64,000 nt of DNA, taken from contig CAZWYL010000003.1 of assembly GCA_964638225.1 (NCBI GenBank), positions 3,568 through 67,567 of the forward strand, read 5' to 3'. The DNA comes from WJKK01 sp964638225. GTDB lineage: Bacteria; Patescibacteriota; WWE3; UBA101185; UBA10185. How positions within the stretch are numbered: the stretch's first letter is position 1; every line of letters starts with the position of its first letter. The notes under the pieces were generated by a model that was not told the DNA's origin, did no database searches, and saw nothing but the letters and a program-made list of their open reading frames with translations. A program made the translations under genes and the position numbers. Positions 34,515-43,600 of the stretch are shown in pieces.

Positions 34515-35789
34515 ATGTTTAATTTAACTACCATTAAAGTTGCAAAAAACACTATATACCAGCTAATCGGAAAGCTGGTGAGTATGTCGATTACTGTTCT
34601 AATTACCGTTTTAGTGACTCGGAATTATGGTCCAGAAGGTTATGGAAGATTCAGCTTAATGCAAAGCTTTCCTGCTTTATTTTTTATCATTGTGGATTTT
34701 GGCTTGAATGCAATCTCTGTCAGAGAGGCAGCAAAAGACGAAACAAAGATTTACTCCTATTTTGTAAACGTTCTAATTTTACGTCTTGCCCTAGCTGCGT
34801 TTTTTATGTCAATATTGGGGGTTTTGCTTCATTTTTTTCCCTATGATCCCGGATTGATTTTTGGTATTAGATTAAGTTTGTTTTTAATTTTTACCCAAGC
34901 TCTTTATTCAACAACAAACATAATTTTTCAGTACAAGCTGAGATATGATTTGTCTGCTTTAGGTATGTCAGGAGGTTATTTATTTATTTTGGGCACAGCT
35001 CTTTACTTAGTTTCAAGATCTTCAGCGGTAGTCTGGATTAATTTTACTTATGTTTTGGGGGGTATTCTAACCTTTCTGATTAATTTCTATTTAATTCATC
35101 GCTTGGATATTGATAAATCCTTTGAGTTTGATTTTGAGCTGATTAAGGAACTTTTTTATGCTTCTTTGCCCCTAGGGATTATGTTTGTTTTCAGCCAGAT
35201 GAATTTCAAAGAAGATGCTTTGTTGATTTCTATTTTAAGAGTTCCTGAATGGCTAAATATGACAAAAACCGAGGCCGTAGGTGTTTATTCTTTACCATAT
35301 AAAGTTTTTGAGGTTTCGTTAGTTATACCGACTTTTTTTATGAACGCGGTGTATCCCATTTTAGTTAGACATATGCAGCATGGAAAGGATCGTCTAAAGG
35401 GCACCTTCTCTAAGTCTATATTATTTCTTTTTGGAGGAGGTATCGTTGTTGGAATGCTAGGTATAGTTTTTGCTCCATGGATAATTGAGTTTCTAGGTGG
35501 AAGTGATTTTGCCCAGTCAGTCAGCGTTTTGAGGATATTAGTTGGAGGTGTGTTTATTTTTTATCTTACCCAACCTTTCTCTTGGCTGATAATAACTTTG
35601 GGGAAACAAAAATATCTTCCCTATATATATTTTTTTAGTGTGATCCTTAATCTTACTTTTAATTTAATCTTTATTCCAAGATATTCTTTTTATGCTGCTG
35701 CGGGGATTACTGTAATTTCCGAATTTTTTATATTATTGCTTCTATTTGTTTTTGCTCGTAAAGCATGGAGAGAAAAATATGCTCTTTAA
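34515..35789 (+). CDS. Polysaccharide/lipid-linked oligosaccharide flippase (MATE/MOP superfamily)
   Basis: Polytopic protein of 424 aa with about 12 membrane helices. It starts with the Wzx-type TIYQLIGKLVSMSITVLITVLVTRNYGPEGYGRFSL and contains PLGIMFVFSQMNFKEDALLIS. It moves lipid-linked sugar units across the membrane. Together with the downstream ligase-like gene (about 11-bp overlap) it forms an exopolysaccharide or glycoprotein-glycan export unit. MurJ function is possible, but its neighbours favour Wzx. Confidence 0.85.
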   Translation: MFNLTTIKVAKNTIYQLIGKLVSMSITVLITVLVTRNYGPEGYGRFSLMQSFPALFFIIVDFGLNAISVREAAKDETKIYSYFVNVLILRLALAAFFMSILGVLLHFFPYDPGLIFGIRLSLFLIFTQALYSTTNIIFQYKLRYDLSALGMSGGYLFILGTALYLVSRSSAVVWINFTYVLGGILTFLINFYLIHRLDIDKSFEFDFELIKELFYASLPLGIMFVFSQMNFKEDALLISILRVPEWLNMTKTEAVGVYSLPYKVFEVSLVIPTFFMNAVYPILVRHMQHGKDRLKGTFSKSILFLFGGGIVVGMLGIVFAPWIIEFLGGSDFAQSVSVLRILVGGVFIFYLTQPFSWLIITLGKQKYLPYIYFFSVILNLTFNLIFIPRYSFYAAAGITVISEFFILLLLFVFARKAWREKYAL

Positions 35790-36975
35790 ATTGGTATTTT
35801 TTCTCTGGTTTTTGGCTTTAAATTTCGGCCAGTTTTCAGCTCTGTCTAAGAGTACCTTTGGAGGTATATATTTATTCGACATATTGGCTGTTGTTTGGGT
35901 TTTTATTGGTCTATCTTATCTGTTAATCAAGAAGAAAAGCTCTTTATTTATTCCAAAGGATTATTTTTTCCTATTTGCATTTATTTTTATTGCCTTCGTT
36001 TCTTTGGTTTTTTCTTTCAGCAGGTTTTCTTTTGTGGAAATGGCTCATTCTTCTTTTTACCTTTTCCGATTTGTTATTTACTTGGCTGGGGGGATTTTGT
36101 TTTATAATTTTATTCGAGAAGAGATCTTTTCTATGGATTTTTTGTACCTTCTTGTGGGTTTCTCGGTGGTTTTTGTATCCTTAGCCGGTTTAATTCAGCT
36201 TGTTGTTCTTCCAGATTTTACCGTTCTGGATTCTTCCTTGGGTTGGGATCCACATAAAAATCGATTAGCTTCAACTTTTTTTGATCCTAATTTTGTAGGT
36301 GCTTACCTAGTGCTTTGTTTTAGTGTTTTGCTGGCAGGAATGAAATATTTTGGTAAGTTTTTTGTCCCCCTGGTACTAATTTCTCTACTTTCAATCTTGT
36401 TAACTTTTTCAAGGAGTGCTTGGTTAATGCTAGCGATAAGTGTTTTTATTTGGGGACTTTTAAAATACCGTTTTTTGCTGTTTTTAGGGTTTTTTCTGGC
36501 GTTTTCCGCATACTTTGCCGTACCTAGAATTCAGACCAGAATTTCGGGAGTTACGGATCCGTCTGATTCAGCTCATTTTCGCTTAATTTCATGGAAAAAT
36601 ACGTGGGAAATAGCTAGCGATAATCTTTTTTTAGGGACAGGTTTTAATACTTTTAGATTTGTGCAAAAGGATTTTGGATTTCTAGGTGTTGATTGGGGAG
36701 GGCACGCGGGTGGTGGTTCCGATTCTAGTCTGCTTTTGGTATTGGCCACTACTGGAGTTCTAGGCCTTGTTGTTTTCATTGGTTTTTTTGCCTCTCTTTT
36801 TTTTAAAAGTCTCGCCAGCATTTCTTCTGGGTGGAGTGTTGCTTTTTTAGCTTCAATAACTGGGCTTATGGCGGAATCTTTTTTTATAAATTCGTTATTC
36901 TACCCTCAGATTCTTTTCATGTGGGGTCTGATTGTGGTGGGATTTCTGATTACTTTTTCCTGTAAAAAACCTTGA
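35779..36975 (+). CDS. O-antigen ligase/polymerase-like membrane protein (Wzy/WaaL)
   Basis: Polytopic 398-aa protein with about 10-12 helices and the Wzy_C-type loop: FDPNFVGAYLVLCF, LLTFSRSAWLMLAI, and FRLISWKNTWEIASDNLFLGTGFNTFRF followed by the periplasmic H...G...DSSLLLVLATTGVLGL segment. Such proteins polymerise or transfer lipid-linked glycans outside the membrane. ATG 35779 is preceded by GGAGAGAAAAAT and overlaps the flippase stop. The 3' end overlaps the convergent Ig-like gene by 26 bp. Confidence 0.85.
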   Translation: MLFKLVFFLWFLALNFGQFSALSKSTFGGIYLFDILAVVWVFIGLSYLLIKKKSSLFIPKDYFFLFAFIFIAFVSLVFSFSRFSFVEMAHSSFYLFRFVIYLAGGILFYNFIREEIFSMDFLYLLVGFSVVFVSLAGLIQLVVLPDFTVLDSSLGWDPHKNRLASTFFDPNFVGAYLVLCFSVLLAGMKYFGKFFVPLVLISLLSILLTFSRSAWLMLAISVFIWGLLKYRFLLFLGFFLAFSAYFAVPRIQTRISGVTDPSDSAHFRLISWKNTWEIASDNLFLGTGFNTFRFVQKDFGFLGVDWGGHAGGGSDSSLLLVLATTGVLGLVVFIGFFASLFFKSLASISSGWSVAFLASITGLMAESFFINSLFYPQILFMWGLIVVGFLITFSCKKP

Positions 36976-37636
36976 TTGTTTCTTCTGTCTTATTTCCAGC
37001 AAGATCTGTTGCCTCAATTGTTATTTTAACTTCACCCTCTTTTACCCCAAGAAGAAGAGAGAAAGAATTATCTGGTTTTTGAATGGCAACTTTGTCGTTA
37101 ATTCTTATATCAGCTTCCTCATTTACTTCTCCTTTGATTACAATTCTTTCATCTAAATTTTCAATTATTTCATCGTTTTTAGGAGTTTCAATTTCAATTT
37201 CAGGTTTTTCATCATCATATCTTATTGTTATGACATCGGATTTAGAGTTTTCGCTGTCTGCAACCTTAGCAAAAATTGTATTCTTTCCTTTATTTAGTAC
37301 TACATCTGTAAATAAAAATTCTCCAGAGGTGTCTGTCAGAACTTCCTGCTTTTTAGGTCCGTTTACATAAAGTTCAATTTTGGTTTTTGGGCTGGAGAGG
37401 CCTCGTAAATTTATTTTTGTTTTGTTTACGGATCTGGGTATCTCAATAAATATAGGCGGTGGGGTGTTTGGTTTCGGTGTTGTAATTGTTGCATTTCTGT
37501 TAACAGAAATTCTGCCGAAAAGACTCCCGATTTTTGGAGCAAACCTGATCATAATAACAACGGATGTCCCTACAAGAATTGCTAAAATTAAAATTCTCTT
37601 AGCTAAAATTTGGTTGATGCTTTTTTTATTGCTCAT
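36950..37636 (-). CDS. Membrane-anchored protein with bacterial Ig-like repeats
   Basis: A 228-aa protein with one N-terminal helix (ILAKRILILAILVGTSVVIMI) and two Ig-like beta domains of the surface-adhesin type (about 65-140: NGPKKQEVLTDTSGEFLFTDV; about 145-226: VIKGEVNEEADIRINDK, ending in DLAGNKTEETIKVFYRK). No enzymatic motif. It starts inside the 3' end of galU (11-bp overlap) with GGAG upstream, so it is translated from the galU transcript. Probably a surface or envelope structural protein. Confidence 0.75.
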   Translation of the reverse strand: MSNKKSINQILAKRILILAILVGTSVVIMIRFAPKIGSLFGRISVNRNATITTPKPNTPPPIFIEIPRSVNKTKINLRGLSSPKTKIELYVNGPKKQEVLTDTSGEFLFTDVVLNKGKNTIFAKVADSENSKSDVITIRYDDEKPEIEIETPKNDEIIENLDERIVIKGEVNEEADIRINDKVAIQKPDNSFSLLLGVKEGEVKITIEATDLAGNKTEETIKVFYRKK

Positions 37637-38534
37637 ATTTTGGTAGTTGCTCCTTTAAATAGCGGCTTAATTTGGGAGCTAGATCTTTTCTTTCCATGGC
37701 AAATCTAAAAGTGGCTTTAAGGTAGCGCAGCGGATCGCCGGTAGTGAGCCATTCTCCTTCTATAGGCGGGGCAATGACTGTGTTTCCTGCGTCAACAAGA
37801 TTGTTCAAAATATCTGCGACCCACAACTCTCCATCTTTGCCTGTATCTGACTCTATAGCTGCATTTATTACCTCATAAGAAAAAACAAATCTTCCGAATT
37901 GCGCCATATTTGAAGGTGCCTCTTCTGAAGGAAGTTTTTCGTGGATATGTTTTACTTCATATTTGTAAGAGGTGTTGTTTTTGTACTCTACTGACCCGTA
38001 TCTGCTGATTTCTTCCTGGGGAACTTCCTGAACTGCTAGGGTGGCAGTAGCGCCATGAGTAAGGTGTTGATCTATAAGTTGTTTCGCAACTGGTTTTCCG
38101 TTGCTAGTTAGGGTTAGATCATCTCCAAACATATAAACAAAGGATTCATTGTCATCAATTAAATTTTTAACGCAAAGCAGGGGAGTGCCGTTCCCGTAGG
38201 GAAGATCTTTCTTCTGCCGAACGTAAATAAAATTTGCCATATTTGCTACTTCTTGGATCTTTTCCAGACGCTCATACTTTCCAGTTTCTTCCAATTTATG
38301 TTCTAGTTCTAAATTATTATCAAAATAGTCTTCCATGATGTGTTGTCCGAAACGGGTAACGAGGATTATATCTTTAATTCCCGATTTGACAGCTTCCTCC
38401 ACTAATTCGTGAATTATGGGGCGATCTATGATAGGAAGCATTTCCTTTGGTTGGGTTTTCGTTGCGGGAAGGAAGCGTGTGCCATAACCTGCTACTGCAA
38501 TTACCGCCTTTGTTATTTGAGTGTGATTTTTCAT
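37626..38534 (-). CDS. galU: UTP-glucose-1-phosphate uridylyltransferase
   Basis: Makes UDP-glucose from UTP and glucose-1-phosphate. The 302 aa show the nucleotidyltransferase signature AGYGTRFLPATKTQPKEMLP, the uridine site VEEAVKSGIKDIILVTRFG, GDDLTL, and EVPQEEISRYGSVEY. It supplies precursor for the adjacent envelope polysaccharide genes. Glucose-1-phosphate could come from the phosphorylase at 61647 and the hexomutase at 52848. Confidence 0.94.
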   Translation of the reverse strand: MKNHTQITKAVIAVAGYGTRFLPATKTQPKEMLPIIDRPIIHELVEEAVKSGIKDIILVTRFGQHIMEDYFDNNLELEHKLEETGKYERLEKIQEVANMANFIYVRQKKDLPYGNGTPLLCVKNLIDDNESFVYMFGDDLTLTSNGKPVAKQLIDQHLTHGATATLAVQEVPQEEISRYGSVEYKNNTSYKYEVKHIHEKLPSEEAPSNMAQFGRFVFSYEVINAAIESDTGKDGELWVADILNNLVDAGNTVIAPPIEGEWLTTGDPLRYLKATFRFAMERKDLAPKLSRYLKEQLPKYEQ

Positions 38535-38543
38535 AGCCTTGGT

Positions 38544-38552
38544 ATTATAGCA
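38544..38552 (-). promoter_or_regulatory. Consensus extended -10 promoter of galU
   Basis: TGC-TATAAT on the minus strand, 9 nt before ATG 38534. No convincing -35, as expected for extended -10 promoters. Confidence 0.6.
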
Positions 38553-38646
38553 TTTTTCAAGTGTAGTTAGATTGTTATTGTATTTTTCTAGCTAGGGGTG
38601 AAGGCAATGTCTGTTTAGATAACTCAGCTTTTTTAGAAAATTTAAC

Positions 38647-38722
38647 TGGAGCCGATGGTCGGGGTTGAACCGACGACCTATCCCTTACGAAGGGATTGCT
38701 CTACCAACTGAGCTACATCGGC
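38647..38722 (-). tRNA. tRNA-Thr (CGT)
   Basis: Cloverleaf on the minus strand: acceptor GCCGATG/CATCGGC, anticodon stem ATCCC/GGGAT with loop TTCGTAA (anticodon CGT), T-arm GTCGG-TTCAACC-CCGAC, discriminator T, encoded CCA. Confidence 0.95.
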
Positions 38723-38732
38723 ACGAAATTCT

Positions 38733-40031
38733 TTAATTGAGTTTTTCAATTTTAGCCCCAAGACTTCTGAGGTTTTCAAAGAAATTGGGATGAGCTCTAT
38801 ATATTGTATCAATATTTGATAATTTAGTTTTACCGGGAGCTGCCATAGCAGTCATTGTAAGCGCAACTGTTGCCCTAATTATATAAGGACAATCAATTTC
38901 CCCACCAGAATGGAGTCTACAGGGTCCCAAAACGATTATTCTATGAGGGTCGCTCATTTCAATTTTTGCTCCAAACTTCAATAATTCCTGTACCCAAAAT
39001 AGCCCGCCTTCATAAACTTTATTCCAAAAGCGCGTGGGTCCCTTTGTTTTAAGGGATAAGGATATCATAAGAGGAAGTAAATCCGCAGGGAAATAAGGCC
39101 AGGGCGCTGCTTGGATACGCGGTATGAAATTTTCAGTAAAAGATTTTTGTGGTTCAAAAGATTGGTCTTTTTCGACTATTGCGGTTGTTCCTTCGTAGTC
39201 AATTTTTACGCCTAGCTTTTCAAATTCTTTTATAATTAATGGAAAATGTTTCGGTTCGGCATTTTTAACTTCTATCCTACCGCCTGTCATTGCACCCAAT
39301 GCGAGAAAGGTTGTAATTTCATGATGGTCTGAAGATATTACAAATTCTGTTCCATGTAGATTTTTTACGCCCTGGATTTTTAGCTTGCTTGATCCTATAC
39401 CTGAGATATTAGCTCCCATCCTATTTAGTAGATTACATAAATCCTGTACATGCGGCTCTGCGGCTGCATTATTAATAACAGTAGTACCTTCCGCTAGGAC
39501 TGCTGCCATTATAATATTTTCTGTTGCAGTTACGCTTGCATAATCGGGCCACAAATTTGCTGCTTTATAACTATTTTGTAATGATAGGCTTAAAGTTGAG
39601 TTATGCTTTTCAATTCTAGCTCCTAAATCTTTAAGCAACGAAATATGTTGGTCGATTTCTCTAATTCCCAAAGTACAGCCTCCTATCTCTGTATCAATAG
39701 TTATTTTTTTAAATCTAGAAAGGATGGGTGATATAAGTAATAGAGAAGCTCGCATACCAAGAGGGAGGCTTTGTTTATCGCCCTTTAGGCATAGATTTTT
39801 ATTGTTTAATGAAATGGTATTTTTTTCTTTATCCCATTCGATCTTTGAACCCAGACTCTCCAGTAGTTCCACAATTTTTCTAACATCTAAAAGTTCCGGA
39901 ACGTTTTTTAAAGTTACTGTTTCTTTGGTTAATATGCTGGCACAAAGAGCGGGTAATACTGAATTTTTGTTTCCCGAAGGAGTTATTGTTCCGTCTAGAG
40001 GTATGCCCCCAGTTATTTCGATCGTTTTCAT
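38733..40031 (-). CDS. murA: UDP-N-acetylglucosamine 1-carboxyvinyltransferase (canonical MurA)
   Basis: First committed enzyme of peptidoglycan synthesis. The 432 aa contain K22 in PSGNKNSVLPA, R94 in GMRASLLLISPIL, catalytic C119 in IGGCTLGIREIDQHI, the base Asp in YFPADLLPL, and YIIRATVALTMTAMAAPGKT near the C-terminus. In contrast to the paralogue at 20894, all catalytic positions are present, so this is the likely functional MurA. It lies alone between tRNA-Thr and tRNA-Gly, with a perfect TATAAT 6 nt upstream. The intact Cys predicts fosfomycin sensitivity. Confidence 0.94.
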   Translation of the reverse strand: MKTIEITGGIPLDGTITPSGNKNSVLPALCASILTKETVTLKNVPELLDVRKIVELLESLGSKIEWDKEKNTISLNNKNLCLKGDKQSLPLGMRASLLLISPILSRFKKITIDTEIGGCTLGIREIDQHISLLKDLGARIEKHNSTLSLSLQNSYKAANLWPDYASVTATENIIMAAVLAEGTTVINNAAAEPHVQDLCNLLNRMGANISGIGSSKLKIQGVKNLHGTEFVISSDHHEITTFLALGAMTGGRIEVKNAEPKHFPLIIKEFEKLGVKIDYEGTTAIVEKDQSFEPQKSFTENFIPRIQAAPWPYFPADLLPLMISLSLKTKGPTRFWNKVYEGGLFWVQELLKFGAKIEMSDPHRIIVLGPCRLHSGGEIDCPYIIRATVALTMTAMAAPGKTKLSNIDTIYRAHPNFFENLRSLGAKIEKLN

Positions 40032-40037
40032 TATCTG

Positions 40038-40043
40038 ATTATA
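40038..40043 (-). promoter_or_regulatory. -10 box of murA
   Basis: Consensus TATAAT on the minus strand, exactly 6 nt before ATG 40031. Confidence 0.6.
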
Positions 40044-40082
40044 GGATGTATTACCAGTTAGTTCAAAACTTAAATCTGAGCT

Positions 40083-40158
40083 TGGAGCGGGCGACGGGAC
40101 TCGAACCCGCGACCTTCTCCTTGGGAAGGAGACGCTCTACCAACTGAGCCACGCCCGC
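40083..40158 (-). tRNA. tRNA-Gly (CCC)
   Basis: Cloverleaf on the minus strand: acceptor GCGGGCG/CGCCCGC, anticodon stem TCTCC/GGAGA with loop TTCCCAA (anticodon CCC), T-arm GCGGG-TTCGAGT-CCCGT, discriminator T, encoded CCA. Confidence 0.95.
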
Positions 40159-40196
40159 AGGATACCTTCTAATTATAAATAATTTGCACAAATAAC

Positions 40197-40220
40197 AAAA
40201 CCCCGACGATTCGGGGTTTT
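40197..40220 (-). terminator. Rho-independent terminator after the LysM gene
   Basis: AAAACCCCGA-CGAT-TCGGGGTTTT stem-loop with A- and T-runs on the two sides, so it can act in both directions. It lies between the LysM gene end (40300) and tRNA-Gly. Confidence 0.85.
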
Positions 40221-40299
40221 ATTAATATTGAGAGTGCAGGCAATAACTACACTCTTTAAATTTATAACAAAAAATATTCATTTTTTTATTGAGCAGCTT

Positions 40300-40797
40300 T
40301 TAGGCAGGTATAGTTATGGTTTGACCTGCGTATATCAGAGCTTGCTGTCCATTAGGTAAATAATCAACACTTCCGCTATTTGCGTCCCTAATTCTTGTCC
40401 ACATGGCACCGTCTCCGTAAACAGCTTCGGCTATCTCCCAAAGTGTATCTCCTTCTTGTACAGTATAATCTCCTGCTTCTACATCACCTTCTTGATAATC
40501 ATTTGCAGTCCAAGTTGTAGTTGTAGTACCGGCTACGTCTCCGGTGTCCTCTACCTGGGCTTCATCATTATTATCGATAATCTCTTCTTCAACATCTTCC
40601 TCTTCAGTTGTACTTGCTGATAAGGTTTCCTTAAGTTTTTCTAGACTTAATCTGCTTTCTTGATTGCCGTCGGAGTCTCTATTTCCTTCGGTTTTGAAGT
40701 AGTTGTAGGTAGCAAATACTAGGCCGAGAATGAAAATCCCGCCTATAATGAATGCTAACGTATCGTTTTTACTTTCTGTTGTATGGTTTTCTGGCAT
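40300..40797 (-). CDS. Membrane-anchored LysM-domain protein
   Basis: A 165-aa protein with an N-terminal cytoplasmic tail, one membrane helix (LAFIIGGIFILGLVFATYNYF), a Glu/Asp/Thr-rich linker of about 65 residues, and one C-terminal LysM domain (YTVQEGDTLWEIAEAVYGDGAMWTRI...IYAGQTITIPA). LysM binds GlcNAc-containing glycans such as peptidoglycan. No catalytic domain is present, so it probably anchors or senses the wall. A terminator follows. An AAGGGGG purine run is upstream of the ATG. Confidence 0.9.
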   Translation of the reverse strand: MPENHTTESKNDTLAFIIGGIFILGLVFATYNYFKTEGNRDSDGNQESRLSLEKLKETLSASTTEEEDVEEEIIDNNDEAQVEDTGDVAGTTTTTWTANDYQEGDVEAGDYTVQEGDTLWEIAEAVYGDGAMWTRIRDANSGSVDYLPNGQQALIYAGQTITIPA

Positions 40798-40855
40798 CTA
40801 TTGGTGCACCCCCTTTATTATTAAATTTTTATTGTGGGCAGAATTATTAGAATTT

Positions 40856-40932
40856 TGGCGGGATCGACGGGACTCGAACCCGCGGCCTCTTCCGTGACAG
40901 GGAAGCGCTCTAACCAACTGAGCTACGACCCC
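40856..40932 (-). tRNA. tRNA-Asp (GTC)
   Basis: Cloverleaf on the minus strand: acceptor GGGGTCG/CGATCCC (one G-T pair), anticodon stem CTTCC/GGAAG with loop CTGTCAC (anticodon GTC), T-arm GCGGG-TTCGAGT-CCCGT, discriminator G, encoded CCA. Confidence 0.95.
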
Positions 40933-41060
40933 CCGCTCCAGATAGTGTTATGTTATGAGATTTTATGGGGAAAGTCAATTGTGAAACCGGTTATTACCCG
41001 CTGAATTATTAATCGATGGATTAAAAAACAATAAAAGTACGTTATCATAGATATAACACT

Positions 41061-42979
41061 ATGTCTGGAAAAACGCCTAAAAAAAGAATGACAAACCAAG
41101 AAGTTGTAGATGTTCTAAAAGAAGCATTGGCGGCGATGCAAGTTAAAGAATTAAACCGTTTCCGCATTAGAGCCTATCAGAATGCTATACAAGCAATAGA
41201 GACTTCCACTTTCTCTGTTTACGATCTTTGGAAGTCTGGGAGAGTACATGAAATTCCCGGCGTTGGTTCAAGCTTATCCCAGCACATAAACGATCTATTT
41301 GAGAAAGGAAAAGTACCTGAGTTTGAAAACTTACGAAAAGATCTTCCGAATGGAATGTTCGAATTAATAGGCATTCAAGGAATTGGTCCTAAAAGAGCAT
41401 TTAAATTGGCCTCCGCCTTTGATCTGAATGACAGAGAATCAGCCTTAGAAGAAGTAATGGAGGCTGCTGAAGAAGGTAAAATCCGCGACCTCTCGGGTTT
41501 TGGGGAGAAAACAGAACAGCAAATTTTGGAGGCTATCTCGGAATTAAAAAAGACAAAAAATGAGAAACCGCGCTTATTATGGGTGCAAGCAGATAAAATT
41601 GTTCAGCGGGTATACAAGTATATGCAAAAAATGGATGAAGTTTTAGAAATCAAAGCTCTAGGCTCATATAGGCGGAGAAAAGAGACTGTTGGTGATGTAG
41701 ACTTTGCAGTTTCGACAGAAGCAGAAGAGAAAGTGATGGAATATATTTTAGATTTTCCCGAGATAGTAGAGGTTTTAGTAGAGGGAGATAAAAAGGCCAG
41801 TGTAGTTATTGGAAACGATTTCCAGCTAGATTTTAGAGTAGTGTCCCCAAAGCAGTATGGATCAATGGTGCAATATTTTACTGGATCTAAGTATCATAAT
41901 ATTTCTTTGCGTACTTACTCTCTGGAGGAGGGTTTTTCTGTATCTGAATACGGGATTAAGGATCTTAAAACAAAAAAATTGCATGAGTTTTCTAATGAGC
42001 CGGATTTTTATGATTTCCTGGATTTGCAATTAATTCCACCTGAAATTCGTCAAGGTAAAGAAGAAGTTGAATTGGCCTCAAAAAATGAGCTTCCTAATTT
42101 AATAAAGCGGTCTGATATAAAAGGTGATTTGCATATGCACACTGATTTATCGGATGGGGTTAATACCTTGGAGCAGATGGTAGAAGCTTGTAGAGATCTT
42201 GGATATGAGTATATGGGGACTGCAGACCATGCCCCAAGTGTGGACAGCAGAGGTTATGCCAGTGTAGAAAAAATAATTAATAAGAAGCGTAAGGAATACG
42301 ATGAGGTTAACGAGAAATATCCGGATATCGAGGTCTTATATGGCTATGAAGTAAATTTATTGGCGGATGCAACAATCTCTCTTCCTGATAAATTTTTGGA
42401 AAAACTTGACTTTGTAATTGTGGGTTTGCATACAGCTTTTGATCAAGAGCGAGGTAAAATAATGAAGCGTTATATGGCGGCAATTGAGAATCCCTTGGTA
42501 GATATTATTGCTCATCCAACTGCCCGCCTAATTAATAGTAGAGAAGGGGTTGATCTAAATTGGATGGAACTTTTTGAGGCTATAAAGGAGCGAGATAAAA
42601 TTTTGGAGATTAACTCCTTTCCTGACAGGTTGGATCTCCCGTACGACTTAGTTACGGAGGCTAAAAATAAAGGAATAAAATTGATTATAAATACAGATTC
42701 TCATGCAACAAGTGCTTTANNNNNNNNNNNNNNNNNNNNNNNNNNNNNNNNNNNNNNNNNNNNNNNNNNNNNNNNNNNNNNNNNNNNNNNNNNNNNNNNN
42801 NNNNNNNNNNNNNNNNNNNAAATAAAGGAATAAAATTGATTATAAATACAGATTCTCATGCAACAAGTGCTTTAGAATATATGGAATTTGGTGTTTCGGT
42901 TGCCCGTAGAGGTTGGTGTGAGGCTAAAGACATACTAAATACACTTCCAAAGGAAGAGTTTAGAAAAATAGTAGGATAA
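41061..42979 (+). CDS. polX: DNA polymerase/3'-5' exonuclease PolX (interrupted by artificial N gap)
   Basis: Family X polymerase with a C-terminal PHP domain, a repair enzyme. N-terminal helix-hairpin-helix segments (IPGVGSSLSQHINDLFE, GIQGIGPKRAFKLA) lead to the nucleotidyltransferase core (ALGSYRRRKETVGDVDFAV; LDFRVV). The PHP nuclease follows (DLHMHTDLSDGVNTLEQMV, GTADHAPS, IIAHPTARL, INTDSHAT). One hundred Ns (42720-42819) interrupt it. The 55 bases before the Ns are repeated exactly after them. Collapsing one repeat and the Ns restores a continuous frame ending ...SALEYMEFGVSVARRGWCEA...FRKIVG at TAA 42979, giving 587 aa, a normal PolX length. Confidence 0.93.
42665..42874. repeat. Assembly gap artefact: 55-bp exact repeat flanking 100 Ns
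   Basis: Bases 42665-42719 and 42820-42874 are identical (55 bp) and flank 42720-42819, all N. The contig ends overlap and were joined with a default gap instead of being merged. No sequence is missing here. Confidence 0.95.
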
Positions 42980-42995
42980 AAGTTCCCCCAAAGTG

Positions 42996-43038
42996 TATAA
43001 TGGGTTTAGTAATTTTTTATTTGAAATTTAAAAGGAGG
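42996..43038 (+). promoter_or_regulatory. lemA promoter -10 and strong Shine-Dalgarno
   Basis: TATAAT (42996-43001), a leader of about 35-40 nt, then AAAGGAGG (43031-43038) 5 nt before ATG 43044. This is a conventional leadered start, unlike most first genes here. Confidence 0.65.
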
Positions 43039-43043
43039 AAAAA

Positions 43044-43595
43044 ATGATAGGAATTTATATATTAATAGGTATTTTGCTTATTTCCGCAATGTTTCTTGTT
43101 GGAATTTATAACAAGCTCGCAAAGCTAAAAGTTCGTATAGAGGAGGCATGGAGCCAGATTGATGTACAACTCAAAAGGCGTGCGGATTTGATCCCTAACC
43201 TAGTAGAAACCGTTAAAGGATACGCTTCTCATGAAAAGGAAGTATTTCAGAGAGTAACCGAAGCTAGATCAGCTTTAATGAACGCTTCAAATCCTAAGGA
43301 AGCCGGTCTTGCAGACCAACAACTTCAAGGGGCCTTGAAATCCCTTTTTGCCGTGGCAGAAGCTTATCCAGAATTGAAAGCTCAGGAAGGTTTTATCAAT
43401 CTTCAAAAAGAACTTTCGGACACAGAAGATAAGGTTGCCTATTCCAGACAATTTTACAACTCAGTAGTTCGTGATTTTAACTCTATGCTGGCAGTTTTTC
43501 CAACTAATATAGTGGGAAATATGCTTGGTTATTCTAAGCACGAGTTCTTTGAGGCTAGTGAGGAAGACCGAGAGAGTGTTGAAGTCAGCTTCTAG
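43044..43595 (+). CDS. lemA: LemA family protein
   Basis: A 183-aa membrane-associated LemA protein: one N-terminal helix (YILIGILLISAMFLVGIYN), then the helical-bundle domain with RIEEAWSQIDVQLKRRADLIPNLVETVKGYASHE and VAYSRQFYNSVVRDFN...FPTNIVGNMLGY. Biochemical role is not settled; LemA commonly pairs with the HtpX protease, as here (5-nt gap). Confidence 0.94.
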   Translation: MIGIYILIGILLISAMFLVGIYNKLAKLKVRIEEAWSQIDVQLKRRADLIPNLVETVKGYASHEKEVFQRVTEARSALMNASNPKEAGLADQQLQGALKSLFAVAEAYPELKAQEGFINLQKELSDTEDKVAYSRQFYNSVVRDFNSMLAVFPTNIVGNMLGYSKHEFFEASEEDRESVEVSF

Positions 43596-43600
43596 TTTTC

